Positions 13,001 through 24,897 of a stretch of DNA of 64,000 nucleotides are shown one piece after another. This DNA is from Tetrahymena thermophila SB210 (taxonomy: Eukaryota > Ciliophora > Oligohymenophorea > Hymenostomatida > Tetrahymenidae): the NCBI RefSeq assembly GCF_000189635.1, contig NW_002476369.1, positions 187,407 through 251,406 of the forward strand, written 5' to 3'. Each line of letters begins with the position of its first letter. Position 1 is the stretch's first letter. The position numbers were made by a program, and so were the translations under genes. The notes under the pieces were generated by a model. It saw only the letters and a list, made by a program, of their open reading frames with translations. It was not told the DNA's origin and did not search any database.

Positions 13001-14375
13001 TGGCTTGTCTGCTTCTACTACTGGATAAATGAACTCTCTTTCTATGAGCAAAACATTAAGCAAATCAATTATGTTTACTTAAAATGACTTTATTACTAAT
13101 GTTTAAGATTATTTAACTGTTTTGAGTATTTCTAATCCTGATATCGAAAAAATGTCTATTCAAAATCTTCAACAAGAAGCTTTCGAAAAGATATTCCTAA
13201 AACCTTTCCATCACATAGAATTTTCAGAAATTCAGGAATTCATTTAAACTCACTACAAAGTTTACAACAACTTGTTGGAATACATGAGAATGAATTACAC
13301 AACTTAGTTCAAACAAAAAAAGAGCAACAAACTTCAATACTTGTAGAATTTTATTTAACAACAAAAGGAATCTAATCTACATGATTTGTTCTTAAGAGAA
13401 ATACTTACTTATTTTTGTCTCAGCAATATCCTTGATCCTCTCCATGATATCAATCTTTTCTGTTAATATTTTATTCTCATTCTTGCAGACTCAATAAAAA
13501 AAGAAAAAAACCTGGAAAAATTACAAAATATTAATCTTGTGGAAGTGATTAAAGATGATTTCTAATTACAAAGTCATATGGGTAATCTGAAGCATTTACT
13601 TGAATATTTCCTATCATTTTTGTGCTTTAGAAATGTTTTTTCAGTTTAAAAATTGCAAGAATATGATTTTTGTTTAATTTCTGACTACTTAGAATTATTC
13701 AACTTAGTTTTCTAGCCAATCTTATCCAAGAATTATCAATTTACTTCATTTAAGGATATCTTAATTAATTTTGCTATAGCTAACTAACAAGAAATAGAAC
13801 AAGATTTCAATTTTTACACATCAAAACTGAAGAAGAATTAAGTTTAATCAGATAAATTTATCTTAGCTTTGTAATTACCTGATAACTTTGAGGATTTTAA
13901 GAGACGTGTTGATAAGAAAAGGTGTGCTAAATGTGACAGAATACCTTTTAGTGATGAAACTAATAAATACACAATTTTATTGTAAGGTGTTTCTGTTTGC
14001 TTGCTCTGTGGTTATTCAGTCTGTAAAAATGTATGCTAAAAAGACTATGAAGCTAAATTAAGTTAAAAAGTAGGTAATTTGTCTTAGCATGCTATTGATG
14101 CTCATGGAGGTTGTTGTGTATTCATAGATGCTCTTGTATCAAATGTATCTTATATCCATTACCCTAAAAACATCTTGCAAGATTCAATATATAGCTCAAA
14201 GTATGGTGAATTCGTTAATAAATCTACTCTTAATTGGAGCGAATACTATCTTGACTCTAAAGCAAATGAAGCAATCAGAAAAGCAGTTATTTACAACTCA
14301 GTTCCTGAAACTCTTTTTAAATATCTTAATAGTTACGAAGGATCGTTTGTATATTTTAAAGACTATTGTGTTTGA
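7097..14375 (+). CDS. UBR1-type N-recognin E3 ubiquitin ligase with N-terminal membrane segment, 1783 aa
   Basis: Exons 7097-7556, 8307-9012, 9821-11800, 12170-14375; phases agree throughout and the protein ends at TGA 14373-14375. Residues 8-26 form a hydrophobic helix followed by KKK. A UBR box spans about 86-160 (C86, C99, C102, C116, C119, H125, H128, C142, C144, C156, H159), including the diagnostic CKCGD; it is split by intron 1. A Lys/Glu-rich helix (EAKRKQQEMLQKFAQQR) precedes a RING-H2: C1150-x2-C1153, C1200-G-H1202, H1205, C1208, C1235-x2-C1238. A C-terminal Cys/His cap starts at CAKC (about 1634) and includes HAIDAHGG. This architecture is that of UBR1/2/3 ligases, which bind destabilising N-termini and ubiquitinate the protein. 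The exon 3 start at 9821 is chosen because the nearer TTTTAG at 9786 breaks the frame. The N-terminal anchor is unusual for the family. Confidence 0.93.
9188..9759. repeat. ~42-bp satellite in intron 2 of the UBR gene
   Basis: A run of about 570 bp made of variants of TTTATTGATAATTCAATAAT plus TTATTGATAATGATTAATA. Every fourth unit is marked by a variant beginning TTTATTAATTATTAAATAAT near 9228 and 9395, and a further variant near 9563, so a higher-order period of about 168 bp sits on the 42-bp unit. It lies wholly inside an intron. Confidence 0.85.
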
Positions 14376-14580
14376 AGTCAAATAAATCATTATAAAAAGA
14401 TTAAAGCTTCAATTATTTATTGATGTATTCAATAAAATATAATTAATTTAAACAAATAAAAAATTAATAATAAATAAGTTTGTAAAAAAACAATTTTTAG
14501 GTTTTTTTTGAAATTTTGTCTATTTAATTTTATAAAGTCTTTCTTAATATTTGTTAGACCTTTCATGTAATTCTGAAAAT

Positions 14581-14934
14581 TCAAACAAAAATTACAATTT
14601 ATATTTTTTATTGAAATAATCTCATTATAATTAATTTGAAATGCTGGTTGGCTAGACTTTTTTAAATTTAATTATGACAAAAATTATTTATTTAATTAAT
14701 CTAATTTATGTCTGTCTAAACCATTGTTTAATTTATTGCTTCAATTCTTTCATTAATTTTTTCTATTTGATTTTGTTATTCTAATATTGCTTGTTAGTAT
14801 TTAATGTCTTAATCAGTGATATTTTTGTTAAGTCTTTTGATAGGCATCATAATATAAGGTATTAAAGCAGTTTCACTAATAACTATGTTTGAGCATAATA
14901 TTATCTCGACACTACTTTAATTTAATATATTCAT
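14581..14934 (-). CDS. Hypothetical 117-aa coiled-coil protein
   Basis: Open from ATG (14934) to TGA (14581). The first 70 residues look protein-like: MNILNQSSVEIILCSNIVIS, then ETALIPYIMMPIKRL and a Gln/Glu/Asn-rich heptad segment (QQAILEQQNQIEKINERIE). The last 35 residues look less coding-like, so the true 3' end may differ or be spliced. It could also be the last exon of a longer minus-strand gene, because the ATG is only 15 bases after an in-frame TGA. I do not recognise the family. Confidence 0.4.
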
Positions 14935-15839
14935 TATTATTTTAAGAAATCATCACTTGCAATTTATTTTACTGTCAAAAAAATAATAAAGTTACCAATA
15001 CCACTTATTTATTTTGATTTTTTTAGTAATTTTAATCTAAAGTTGTTAATGATGTTGGTTTTATAATAAGAGAGTTACTGATATAAGCTAGTTGAGAGAT
15101 TTTATGGTTTAATTTTAATCTTAAGTTATCTGTTTAGTTAGAGTTTTTGTTAAATAACCTTGCAATTTTGTAGTTACTAAAAGTATATAACAGAAATATT
15201 AGTTAGTGGTATAATCATTCATACATCTACCTAAATAAGCTATTTTAATTATCTTAACTGTGAAAGTAGTATTCAAATCTATTGATTATTTAGGTGCTTT
15301 TACTAGATAGTTACCTAGAAGCACTTGTTAATTCAGTCACTAAGATATAATTTTTAAATAGAGTATACAATCAAACACTTAATTAGGGTTTAGAGATTTA
15401 TTGTTTGTTATTAAATCATAGGCAAATAATTATATTGTTGAATGTAAGTTATCGATTATAAAGTTTTACATATCCTGCTAAGGATTTTCAAGAAATAAGA
15501 AGAGATATTATACTTACCAATTTTAAATTTTTGAGATTTTCTATAAAAAAAGATAAAATTGATTTCAAATCTAGATAGAGACTTATCTAATAAAAAATAT
15601 GTGGGATATGAATAATTGTGTTTAGTAAGGTTTCAATCTGAGGAATGTGAGACAAATAATGCTAGAAACTGATGAAGAATTAATCTCAAGAGATGAATAT
15701 TTATAGAGAGTATCGATTGAATATCTTGATTCTCAAGTTTAGTAAATTGAAGAATATTAAATGCCATTAGAGGTGCTTATGAATTCATTGCTTCTTTGAT
15801 TAAAAAAAGATATTTTTATTTGATTAAATCGATTTTAGT
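14935..15839. other. No supported gene; scattered short frames
   Basis: Both strands contain short open stretches with plausible amino-acid composition, for example a plus-strand frame from 15599 beginning MWDMNNCVQQ. None joins into a gene with consistent splice sites. It may include further decayed parts of the minus-strand sequence described just to the right. Confidence 0.4.
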
Positions 15840-16793
15840 GACTACTCTAAGAAGGCTTGATCAGTAATTTCAGAAATTGTTGAATTTATAAAATTAATAG
15901 TAGAGTCAACATTCATTTATGAGGTTTCTATGATACTTTTTTTGGTTATTCTCATTGCCTTATTTGTTTGAATTTATTTTTGGGCATTTCAATTATTTCT
16001 TCAGCTCTTATTATATTTTCCGCCTCCTCGTAGTTTTATGAATCATGATTACTTATTCTAATTTATTAAATTTTTAATTAACCTGAATTTAATTGCCAAA
16101 TTCTTCAACTCATGTTTTATAAATGTTCAGGGTTGGTTTGATAAAATCAGGTTATTCATAACTATGATGTTCATGCTAAGACTATTATTCATCTTCTTTT
16201 TCCTTATTAAAATATATTTCAATTATTTTGATCCTCGATCAGTTGTTTATCAGAAGAGAGTATAAGTATTTTAGATACTTGATCTGTTAAGTTTTAATTT
16301 CTATTTGGAATTTTTCTTGATCTTAGAATTTTTAGATATAAGATCGATCTATACTTGATCTACTATTTTATCTTATTAATTTCTAATCACTTCTTTTAAT
16401 TATCTGCTTTGCTTTGTTTTCAGATTAAAAGTTTTATCTTCTTTCTTGAATCCCAGATTATCAGTTTGGTAATTATTGATTTCGATAAACTATCTTTGCT
16501 CATCAATCTTAGAGTTGAGAATTCGATCCAGCTAGTAGGTGAAATATTTTAGAAGCTTTTTTATAGCATGATCAAAATTAAGGTACTTTTTTTCTCCTTG
16601 TTTTATTTGATTTCTTATCTTTATATTTTTCTAAATTTACAAAAGTCTACTTCTCAGAGCTATTGTTTACTGCTTTTCCCTTTTTAGTTATTATAATCAA
16701 GACCTTTCCTCTCAGTTTTTTAGCGAGATCAGTCTCTTTGATTTAATAATTAGAAATAATATTTGATGTAGCAACGAAATGTTAATTTAACAT
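15840..16793 (-). pseudogene. Possible decayed Lys/Gln-rich gene, several frameshifts
   Basis: Coding-like segments follow each other in different minus-strand frames without usable introns: 16793 to about 16575 (MLNQHFVATSNIISN...), 16696-16250 (149 codons, including KKYLNFDHAIKKLLKYF and DRILNSKIDEQRQ), about 16222-16110 (KEKEDEQQSQHEHHSYEQ) and about 16100-15952 (YEEAENIIRAEEIIEMPK). Composition is Lys/Gln/Asn-rich with likely helices. Short-range frame changes without GT..AG boundaries are what a degenerating gene shows. The alternatives are a diverged intron-rich gene or assembly indels. I cannot name the ancestor. Confidence 0.35.
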
Positions 16794-17211
16794 AATGAAT
16801 GTGAAAAAATTTTCAGTTATGATACTGATAATTGGCTCTCTATATATAAATTTGGTACTCTTAATTAAGATAGTCAAAGTGATATGTAATAAATCATATT
16901 AGCTCAAAATAATTTTTGAAATCTAAAGATAAGAAAAATCAGGAATAAAGATCATTTGTTTAGAATTTGATAAAAAGTATTGCTCTCAATGAAAATTTAA
17001 CATTAATAACAAATCTTTGTTTAACATTTTAATAAAAGATAGATGATTTTGTTTAAGCAGAATGGATAAGTTATTGAAAATCTATCTATTCCAGTAAGAA
17101 AAAATTAAAATTTTTATTTCAATACTGTACGGATTAAATAACATATTAATATTTTTTAAATTTTAACTTAATAATATTACTAATTTTTCAAAAGAATTAT
17201 AAAATAATTGG

Positions 17212-17293
17212 TGGTAGCTGTGAGAATCGAACTCACGCAGATATAATCCCAGCGATTTTAACTCGCATGCCTTAACCTCTCGGCCAAGCTACC
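17212..17293 (-). tRNA. tRNA-Leu, anticodon UAA (first isodecoder)
   Basis: The minus strand begins GGTAGCTTGGCCGAG and ends in AGCTACC plus discriminator A; the 7-bp acceptor pairs fully. The anticodon loop GTTAAAA places UAA at positions 34-36. A long variable arm (class II tRNA) and a T-arm GTGAG-TTCGATT-CTCAC are present. The eukaryotic tRNA-Leu start GGTAGC-TGGCCGAG fits. The outermost anticodon-stem pair is U-U. A TTTT terminator lies just downstream (17201-17204). Confidence 0.88.
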
Positions 17294-17956
17294 TGATTGA
17301 AATGATTTTTTATTTTTAGAAAGTCTTTTAAAAAAAATATTTTTTTTATTTGTTTGCTTGTCAATAATTTATGAATAATAAATATTTCAACTATGCTTTC
17401 TCACCCTAGAGATAAATATAATTAATTATCTAAAAAATTTATTTATTTTTATGTCTCCTATAAAAAGATGTATGCGATTTTTCATTTTTTATCATAAACC
17501 CATCATTTTAACTACTATAAAAAGCTATTACATTTTTTTGTTTCGCTACTTTAAAAAAATACTGATGTGAATATTTCTTCCTAGCAACCTTCAATCACTT
17601 TTCTTAAATCCTTGGATAAATTACCTGATTAATATATATGCTGATATCTATAAACTTTATTTAAAAAACATCTTTTTGTTTATTAGTATTAATGAAAAAT
17701 TATTTTTTGTCTTTAATTTAATTAGTATAAATGAATAAAAAATAGACTTTAACTAATTATTTAATTAATTAATTATAAATAAGAATTATGATAATATTTT
17801 TTTCAAGAAATTGCATAATATCAAAATGGAATTTAAGATTTTAATTAATTAATTTAATATTTAATCAAAATATAAAATAGAATAAATATTATTAAATATA
17901 ATTTAATCTTCAATAATTTAACATTATTATAAATAATTTATTAATTTGTAAAAAGT

Positions 17957-17962
17957 AAAAAA
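17957..17962 (-). terminator. RNA polymerase III T-run
   Basis: Six T residues on the minus strand, starting three bases after the discriminator of the tRNA-Leu gene. Confidence 0.75.
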
Positions 17963-17965
17963 TAT

Positions 17966-18048
17966 TGGCAACTGTGAGATTCGAACTCACGCGGATTACA
18001 TCCAGGCGATCTTAAGTCGTCCCCCTTAACCAACTCGGGCAAATTGCC
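17966..18048 (-). tRNA. tRNA-Leu, anticodon UAA, copy 1 of 3 identical
   Basis: The minus strand begins GGCAATTTGCCCGAG and ends in AGTTGCC plus A; the 7-bp acceptor pairs with one G-U. The anticodon loop CTTAAGA gives UAA, which reads the leucine codon UUA. A long variable arm and T-loop TTCGAAT are present. The anticodon stem carries an A-C mismatch at its second pair, shared by all three copies. Confidence 0.92.
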
Positions 18049-18318
18049 TTATTAAGATATTTGGTTATTGATATTTATACTTTTTTATTAAAAATTATTT
18101 TATGTTTTTAATATAATCAGTATTAATGAATTAAAAATAAATTTTAACCGATTATTTAATTAATTAATTAAATTTTATGATAATATTTTTTCAAGAAATT
18201 GCATATTATCATAATAGAATTTAAGATTTTTATCAGTTAATTTAATATTTAATCAAAATATAATTTCATTTACAATAATTTAACATTTTTATAAATAATT
18301 TGTTAACTTATAAAAAGT

Positions 18319-18324
18319 AAAAAA
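18319..18324 (-). terminator. RNA polymerase III T-run
   Basis: Six T residues on the minus strand, three bases after the second tRNA-Leu copy. Confidence 0.75.
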
Positions 18325-18327
18325 TAT

Positions 18328-18410
18328 TGGCAACTGTGAGATTCGAACTCACGCGGATTACATCCAGGCGATCTTAAGTCGTCCCCCTTAACCAACTCGG
18401 GCAAATTGCC
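18328..18410 (-). tRNA. tRNA-Leu, anticodon UAA, copy 2 of 3 identical
   Basis: Identical over its 83 bases to the gene at 17966-18048. The flanking ~280 bp are also homologous, for example TTTCAAGAAATTGCAT in both, so the two tRNA genes arose by a tandem duplication of about 362 bp. Confidence 0.92.
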
Positions 18411-18425
18411 TTATTAAGATATTTG

Positions 18426-19349
18426 GTTATTTCCTTTTAAATCTAAACTTAAAATATTTTATATTTTTATAATTGCAGAGTATTTTTTTAATTTTGAAAT
18501 GCAAGTGTTATGTTATTATTTTTAGCAAAATTATTTCTTTATTTAAATATACCATCATCCCTCATTAATTAAAGCGACTCTCTCTTCCAATATTTTTTTT
18601 TAAATGACCCTTCTTAATAGATAACAAAAAGATCATTAAAATCAATGAAATATTAGATTTCTACCCCCTTTATATTTGTTTTATCAAACAGAAATATAAA
18701 ATATGTCTCCTAAATAACAGTTGAAAAAATTATATTTTCTTACATGTTTTAAATTAAAATATTTTTGGTATCTAATAATCTCTTTTTAAATTGCAATTTC
18801 TTCAACTGGATATATTATTTATACATAAAAATTTTTAGTTATAATTTAAAAATTTTTGTTTTTATTAGAATTAATTAAATCTAATCATATAAACTTAAGT
18901 ACTAATGAAATAATTATTAATGACTGAATGATTAATTACATATTTTATTTATTTGCAATAAAAATAGATAAGAGGAAATTATATTTGCTAGTACTATTTA
19001 CCTAATTAAATTAAAATAAATTTAATTTTTAAATTTTATTGATTTTTTAGTTTAATAAATATAATAAGACTAATTTATTTTTTTATTTTATCTTTTTATT
19101 AAAAAAAAATAATTTTTAAGCAAAAATGATGATTTGAAGTGTTAGTATAACCTATTTTTGCAATTAATTATAAAAACAAATAATTCATATTCATTATCAA
19201 AATTAAATGTAAAAATAACTAAGATAAGAAAAACATATAATAATACAAATATAAGCCTTTTTAAGATGTTAGTATTATATTTTTATTATTTCTAAAGCAT
19301 TTCATGCATATTTCATTCAAATTTATTAAGTATTTTTATGAATGAGAAA
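18426..19349. other. Intergenic, no gene seen
   Basis: AT-rich spacer. Near 18690 there is a diverged fragment (CAGAAATATAAAATATGTCTC) of the satellite that dominates 20.3-22.7 kb. The right end holds the 3' flank of the small secreted protein gene. Confidence 0.45.
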
Positions 19350-19577
19350 TCAAAATTTCTTTTTCAAGAAACTGTATGGAGAGCAGCTAGGATGACCAAG
19401 GTTTGAGCAATAAGCAGAACATTTTGCTCTTTCTGATGAACAATCAATGGCCATAGCATGTCCAGGATCTTTGCAATTCTTCAAGCACTCGTCGCACTAA
19501 GATTAGCATTCTTCTAAGCTAGCACTAGCTGTAGCAAAGAGGACGATAACTAATAGTAAAAGATATTTAAAGTTCAT
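19350..19577 (-). CDS. Secreted 75-aa eight-cysteine protein, copy A
   Basis: ATG at 19577, TGA at 19350. The protein has a clear signal peptide (MNFKYLLLLVIVLFATASAS), then a mature peptide of about 55 residues with eight cysteines spaced C-x3-C-x2-C-x3-C-x10-C-x6-C-x3-C-x7-C, and a basic end (FLKKKF). There is no hydrophobic tail, so it should be released rather than anchored. In-frame TAA/TAG codons read Gln. It is 75 residues like its paralogue at 23071-23298 and shares 3' flank with it. I do not recognise a named family; small disulphide-rich secreted peptides in ciliates include pheromone-like and granule proteins, but nothing here decides. Confidence 0.9.
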
Positions 19578-20299
19578 TTTTCTTGATTTTTTTTTATGTT
19601 ATATTTATTTGTTTCATTTTTAATCATAAATATTATTTATGCCTTTCTATCTATTTAATAAGTAAGAAAGAATGACAAATACCTATCCTAATCTTCAAAT
19701 AAGATTAGGCAAAAATTGATTATCATCAAAAATTTACTAATTCCTTCTAATCAAAAAACTAATTAATTATTTTTAATAAAAGAAATTATAAACTCTTAAT
19801 TTTTATCAAATACTGCTCTACTACAAATTTAAAAAACATAAAATTAATTTTTAATAAAGATATAGAACATGTTTTTTTCATTTAATACATTGATGTAAGA
19901 TATACTGTGATTTATATTTATGATAAACTATAAATTTTGAGCTAACTCAGGTTTTTAGAAATTTAGAGTTATTATATAAAATTCTTCAATTAACAAAAGT
20001 TAATTTAATCCCCATTAGAAATTGTAAGGTATGAATTTAATAAAAAATAATTAATTTCTTTTTTGATCACTAATCTATATTTTAATTTTATTCAAATTAA
20101 AGTTAAAGAAAGTAAATAAATATTAAATCTGATTAATTTTAGACCAAAATTTCTTATCAAACAGAAATAGAAATACATCTATCAATCTCTCCTATTAAAA
20201 AATTAAAATCTTCATTTATAAGCTAATCTAATAGACAAAAATATCAATTTATGTATTAAATTGGATGTCTAAAAGTTAATATGTCTCAACATTAGAGCT
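19578..20299. other. Intergenic, degenerate satellite relics
   Basis: Upstream region of the small secreted gene. A minus-strand TTGCCTAATCTTATTTGAAG and its inverted partner near 19680-19712 form a short hairpin-like repeat. From about 20080 to 20290 there are diverged satellite copies (CAAACAGAAATAGAAATACA, CTCTCCTATTAAAAAATT). No gene is seen. Confidence 0.4.
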
Positions 20300-22690
20300 T
20301 CTTCATTTTTTTTTCTCAAGTAAATTTTAATTATTTTTAATATATTTTAATTAATTTTCAGAATAAATTATTTTAATAGTTTATATAAAAATTAAAGAAA
20401 GAATAAAGGAAATAAATTTTAGTTATATTTAAATAAAAATAAGACTTTCTTATCAATAATAAAATATAAAAAGAATTTCTCCTATAAAAAATAAAAAATT
20501 TCATTTATTTGCTAATTCTTAAATTTAGATAAATATGTTTGTTTAAGTATTTCTCTCATAAATACACATAAATCTCTAAAATATTTAGCAGGGTAATGTA
20601 TACTTATTGTATTACTCTATTTGCTCAATTTAAGAAAAAAATTGTTTTAAAGCAGAATAATCAAAATAAATATGAAAAAAATTTAATTTGATTTCATGAA
20701 AATGACTAAATGGTTAAGAATGTATTAAATGTTAATTCTAAAAATGTATTTTTTCAATTTTCTGAATAAATTATTTTAATAGTTTTAAAAAAATTAAATA
20801 GATCTTAGTTTTATTGAACTAAAGTTAACATTTATTAGTCAAGCAGCAGAAATATAAAAAGTATTTCTCCTAAAAGATAAAAAACTTCTTCTGTATGTTA
20901 ATGCTTAAATATATTGAAGTATTTCTCTCTTCAATTCACACAAATCTCTAAAATATTTAGCAGATTCGTGTATTATAAATACTTCATGTCTTACTTTATT
21001 TGCTCAATTTAAGAAAAAAATTATTTTAAAGCAGAAAAATCAAAAATAAATATGGACAAAATTTAATTGAATAAAAATGACTAAATGATTAAGAATGTAT
21101 TGAATTTTAATTCTAAAAAAATAATTTTATCAATTTTTTGAATAAATTATTTTAGTGATTTATATAAAAATTAAAGAATAAAGTAAATAGATCTTAGTTT
21201 TGTTTAACTAAAGATAACATTTATTTGTCAAGCAGAAATATAAAAAGCATTTCTTCTAAAAAATAAAAAACTTCATCTGTTTACTAATTCTTCAAAATAA
21301 ATAAATAAATAAATATGCTTGAGTATTTCTCTCATCAATTCATTTAAAATATTTGTCTGAGTCATTTATACTTCTTTTCTTACTTAATTTTTTCAATTTA
21401 AGAAAATTGTTTTAAAGCAGAAAAATCAAAATAAATATAAAAAAATTAAACTAAGTTTAATTTCATAAAAATAAATGATTGATTAATTGATAAACTAAGT
21501 GTGCATCGATTCTAAAAATATATTTTATCTATTTTCTGAAGAAATGATATAGTAGTATAAAAAAATAAATAATTAATTAAATAGATGTTTGTTTGTTTGT
21601 TAATATTTACTAAATTTAAGATATTATTGTCAAACAAAAATATAAAAAACATTTCTCCTATAAAAAGTTAAAAACTTCTTCTGTTTGCAAATGCCTAAAT
21701 ATAAATAAATATTTTTTAGTATTTCTCATCAATTCAATTAAATCTCTAAAATATCTAGCTAAGTCATGTATACTTCTTGTCTTACTTTATTTGTACAATT
21801 TAAGAAAAAAAATTGTTTTAAAGCAGAATAATCAAAATAAATATTAAAAATTAATTTAAATTTAATTTCATAAAATGATTAATTGATGAAATGAGTATTA
21901 AATAATTTTAATTCTAAAAATTTATTTTTTGAATTTTTTTAATAAATGATTTTAATAGTTTATAAAAAATTAAAGAATAAAGTAAATAAATGTCTGCTTG
22001 TTAAAATTTAACTTAATATAAATTTTTCTTGTCAAACATTAATAAAAAGCATTTCTCCTATAAAAAATAAAAAACTTCATTTATTTGCTAATGATTAAAT
22101 TTGAGTATTTATTTTTCTCATTAATTAAGTTATTTAAATCTCTAAAATATTTAGCTTAGTTGCTAAAACTTCTTGTATTAATTTATTTTTTGCTCAAATC
22201 AAGAAAAAAATTGTTTTAATGCAAAATAATGAAAATAAATATAAAAAAATTTAAATCTAATTCCAAATAAATTGATTAACTGTGTTTTAAATTTTAATTT
22301 TAAAAATATATTTTATCAATTTTACGAATAAATGATTTTAATAGTTTATAATAATTTAAATAATAAAGTAAATAAATATATGTTAAAATTAAACTAAATA
22401 TAAAATTTTCCTGTCAAGCAGAAATATAAAAAGCATTTCTCCTATAAAAAGTCAAAAACTTCCTCTGTTTGCTAATGTTGAAATATAAAAATATTTAAGC
22501 ATTTCTCTACAATTCACAATATCTCTAAAATATTTAGCTGAGTTAAGTACTTCTTGTATTACTCTATATGCTCAGTTTAAGAAAATAAATTAATTATTTT
22601 AAACGTAATAAATATAAATAAATTTAAATCTAATTTCATTAAAATGATTAAATGATTAACTATTTATTAAATTTTAATTCATTAAATAAT
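20300..22690. repeat. ~390-bp AT-rich satellite, about six copies
   Basis: The anchor AAAAAGCATTTCTCCTATAA and variants recur near 20467, 20860, 21242, 21643, 22045 and 22428, spacings of about 380-402 bp. Each unit also contains TCTCTAAAATATTTAGC, a TTTAAGAAAAAAATTGTTTT block and AAGCAGAATAATCAAAATAA. Units are diverged by scattered changes and small indels. It fills the gap between the two paralogous secreted-protein genes. No coding potential is visible. Confidence 0.85.
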
Positions 22691-23070
22691 AAATACGAAT
22701 ATAAATGACATGACTGATTTTGATTTTAATTTTTTAAGAACAACATTTTATTCCATAACAAAAATGATAAACATCTAGAAAAAACATTTATCATCATTTT
22801 ATTATGTTAAATTGCTATTTTTTGAATTCTGAATATGTTGCTTATTTGAAAATAATAAATTCATTAATTAAAATTTTTAAAAAGTAAAAACTTTTGGTTC
22901 AGTTTTGAATGAAATGATTTTAAATAAGAATACTGCTGTAAAAAATATGAAAATGTGTTGTGTTTTTAAGATTTAAAAAATATTTTATTCTTTGAACGAA
23001 CAACACAATAAAAACATACATGAATATTTCATCCAAATTAATTGATAATTTAATATTATTGAATCAATAT

Positions 23071-23298
23071 TCAAAGTTTCTTCTTCAAGAAACTGAGTGG
23101 AGAGCAGCTAGGATGACCAAGGTTATAGCAATAAGTATAACATTTAGCTCTTTCAGATGCACAATCAATGCCAGTAGCATGTCCAGGGTCTTTGCAATTC
23201 TTCAAGCATTCATCACACTAAGCAAAGCATTCTTCTTAGCTAGCACTGACTGTAGCAAAGAGGACGATAACTAATAGTAAAATATACTTAAAGTTCAT
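23071..23298 (-). CDS. Secreted 75-aa eight-cysteine protein, copy B
   Basis: ATG at 23298, TGA at 23071. Same length as copy A: signal peptide MNFKYILLLVIVLFATVSAS, and all eight cysteines at the same positions (24, 28, 31, 35, 46, 53, 57, 65), ending LKKKL. The stretches QCDECLKNCKDPGH, SERAKC and NLGHPSCSP are unchanged. Differences cluster at residues 42-57, between the middle cysteines (for example SAYCSN becomes YTYCYN). Downstream flanks are also similar, so this is a recent duplicate now 3.7 kb away across a satellite. Confidence 0.9.
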
Positions 23299-24861
23299 TC
23301 TTTTCTTGATTTTTAATTAGTTCTTTCAATTTTTTTTTTTTTTTTTAATTTATATTTTCTCTTCTGCGATTTTTATGTATATTTAAATGTATACTGCATA
23401 ATGAAAATTATTAGGTCTCACATTGGCAGTCAATCTTCTGATCGTCGAAACAAAAATTTTCTGTTAAACAATAGGAAAAATATTTTTTTTGAAAAAAGCA
23501 TTTATTTTATATCTGTTTTCTGTATTAATTATGCAATGCAAAAGCTATAAATGAAAATAATAAAGAAAAATATATCAATACTTATCAAAGATATTTGGAA
23601 TTTCATCAATTTTTTTGCAGCAATAATAATAATAATTAGCTTTGCATCATCAGGTTTAAAATTTATTTCTATGTATTTGCAAAAAATAGATAAAGTATTT
23701 TTTTTCTTATAGAAAGAATAAAATTCAAATTTTCTTATTGATAAAAGCTAAAGCCAAAACTAATAAATTTTTCTGATTGCCTAATACAAAATTTATTTTC
23801 TATTCTTATTTAAGATTGATGCAATATTATCTCATAAATGCAATAAAATAATGTAAAACAGAGGGCTAAATTATATTGCTTGTCATTTAGCGTTTGATAA
23901 TCAAAATTATTTTTTATTCTTTCAATATTATTTGATATTAAAATATGGAGGAAAATTATGTTTATACTTAAGTGATAAACCAACAATGAAATATTCTAAA
24001 AGTTGAATATCTTCTCCTCTCATAAATTTAATATTTAGTTGAGGGCTATGATTGATCCGAATCAGATAAATTATACTGAGCAGAATTGAATACAATTTTT
24101 TTTTATTCTCAATTATGTCAAAATATAAATAATTATTTAAAATAAATTTCCACAATATTTTAATTTTAAAATTGTCATTTTATTTAATTAATAAATCAAC
24201 TATAAAAATATAAATGTTTTATTTTAAAAGAACAAATCAAGCTATGTAAGAATTAATTGTTTTTATAGATCCTTAAATCCATCCTTTCACTTCGTTTTTT
24301 GAAATAAAAAAGTAATGAATGAGAAAATTAAGAATTAGTGAAAAAATCAATAGCCAGCCAAATTAGATTATCTCATAACAAATTTTCTATTCAAAACTAG
24401 CTACCAGCATAAATTAATAAAAATTTAGTTATAATTATTATTTGATGATTAACGTACCATTTTTTAGCATAAAATAAACAGATTTATAAGATGAATTAAA
24501 AAGGAAGGAGTACAAAATTAAAAATAACGTATATAGATGTTAATTGAAGAGCTACCTGAATGAAATATTTATGTATTTCTACTTATAAAATATTATTTAT
24601 CCCATTAAAATAATATAAAATTTAAATTAAAAATTAATGTTTTAATAATTTCATACTTTTATTGGCAAATAGAAATAAATAAAATAAAGGGAAATTAAAT
24701 GAACTTCTATCAACAAATAAATATCAAAATGATTATTTAAATAATATTTTAATTTAATAATACAAAGTAATTATTATAGTAATCAAGTAGGTTGAATTTA
24801 AAATTTATTTAAAATTATTTTGATAGAATAGTTTTCTTAATAAATTGTAAGGTTTAAAATT

Positions 24862-24897
<36 letters not shown>

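Larger units (their letters stand above)
17690..18425. repeat. Tandem duplication carrying tRNA-Leu
   Basis: Two units of about 362 bp, each with a diverged AT-rich 5' part and a perfectly preserved tRNA gene. Divergence in the spacers with none in the tRNAs shows the tRNA part is under selection or gene conversion. Confidence 0.85.

Noticed and set aside
15599..15799. Plus-strand frame MWDMNNCVQQ... of about 66 codons
   Set aside because: Protein-like composition but isolated, with no partner exons and overlapping equally plausible minus-strand frames; not enough to call a gene.
20300..22690. Satellite considered as a CRISPR-like array
   Set aside because: Units are ~390 bp, diverged and without regular short repeats and unique spacers, and the host is a eukaryote.
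23928..24155. 75-codon minus-strand frame beginning MWKFILNN
   Set aside because: Stops only under the standard code, has no signal or domain and no relatives in the window; chance frame.
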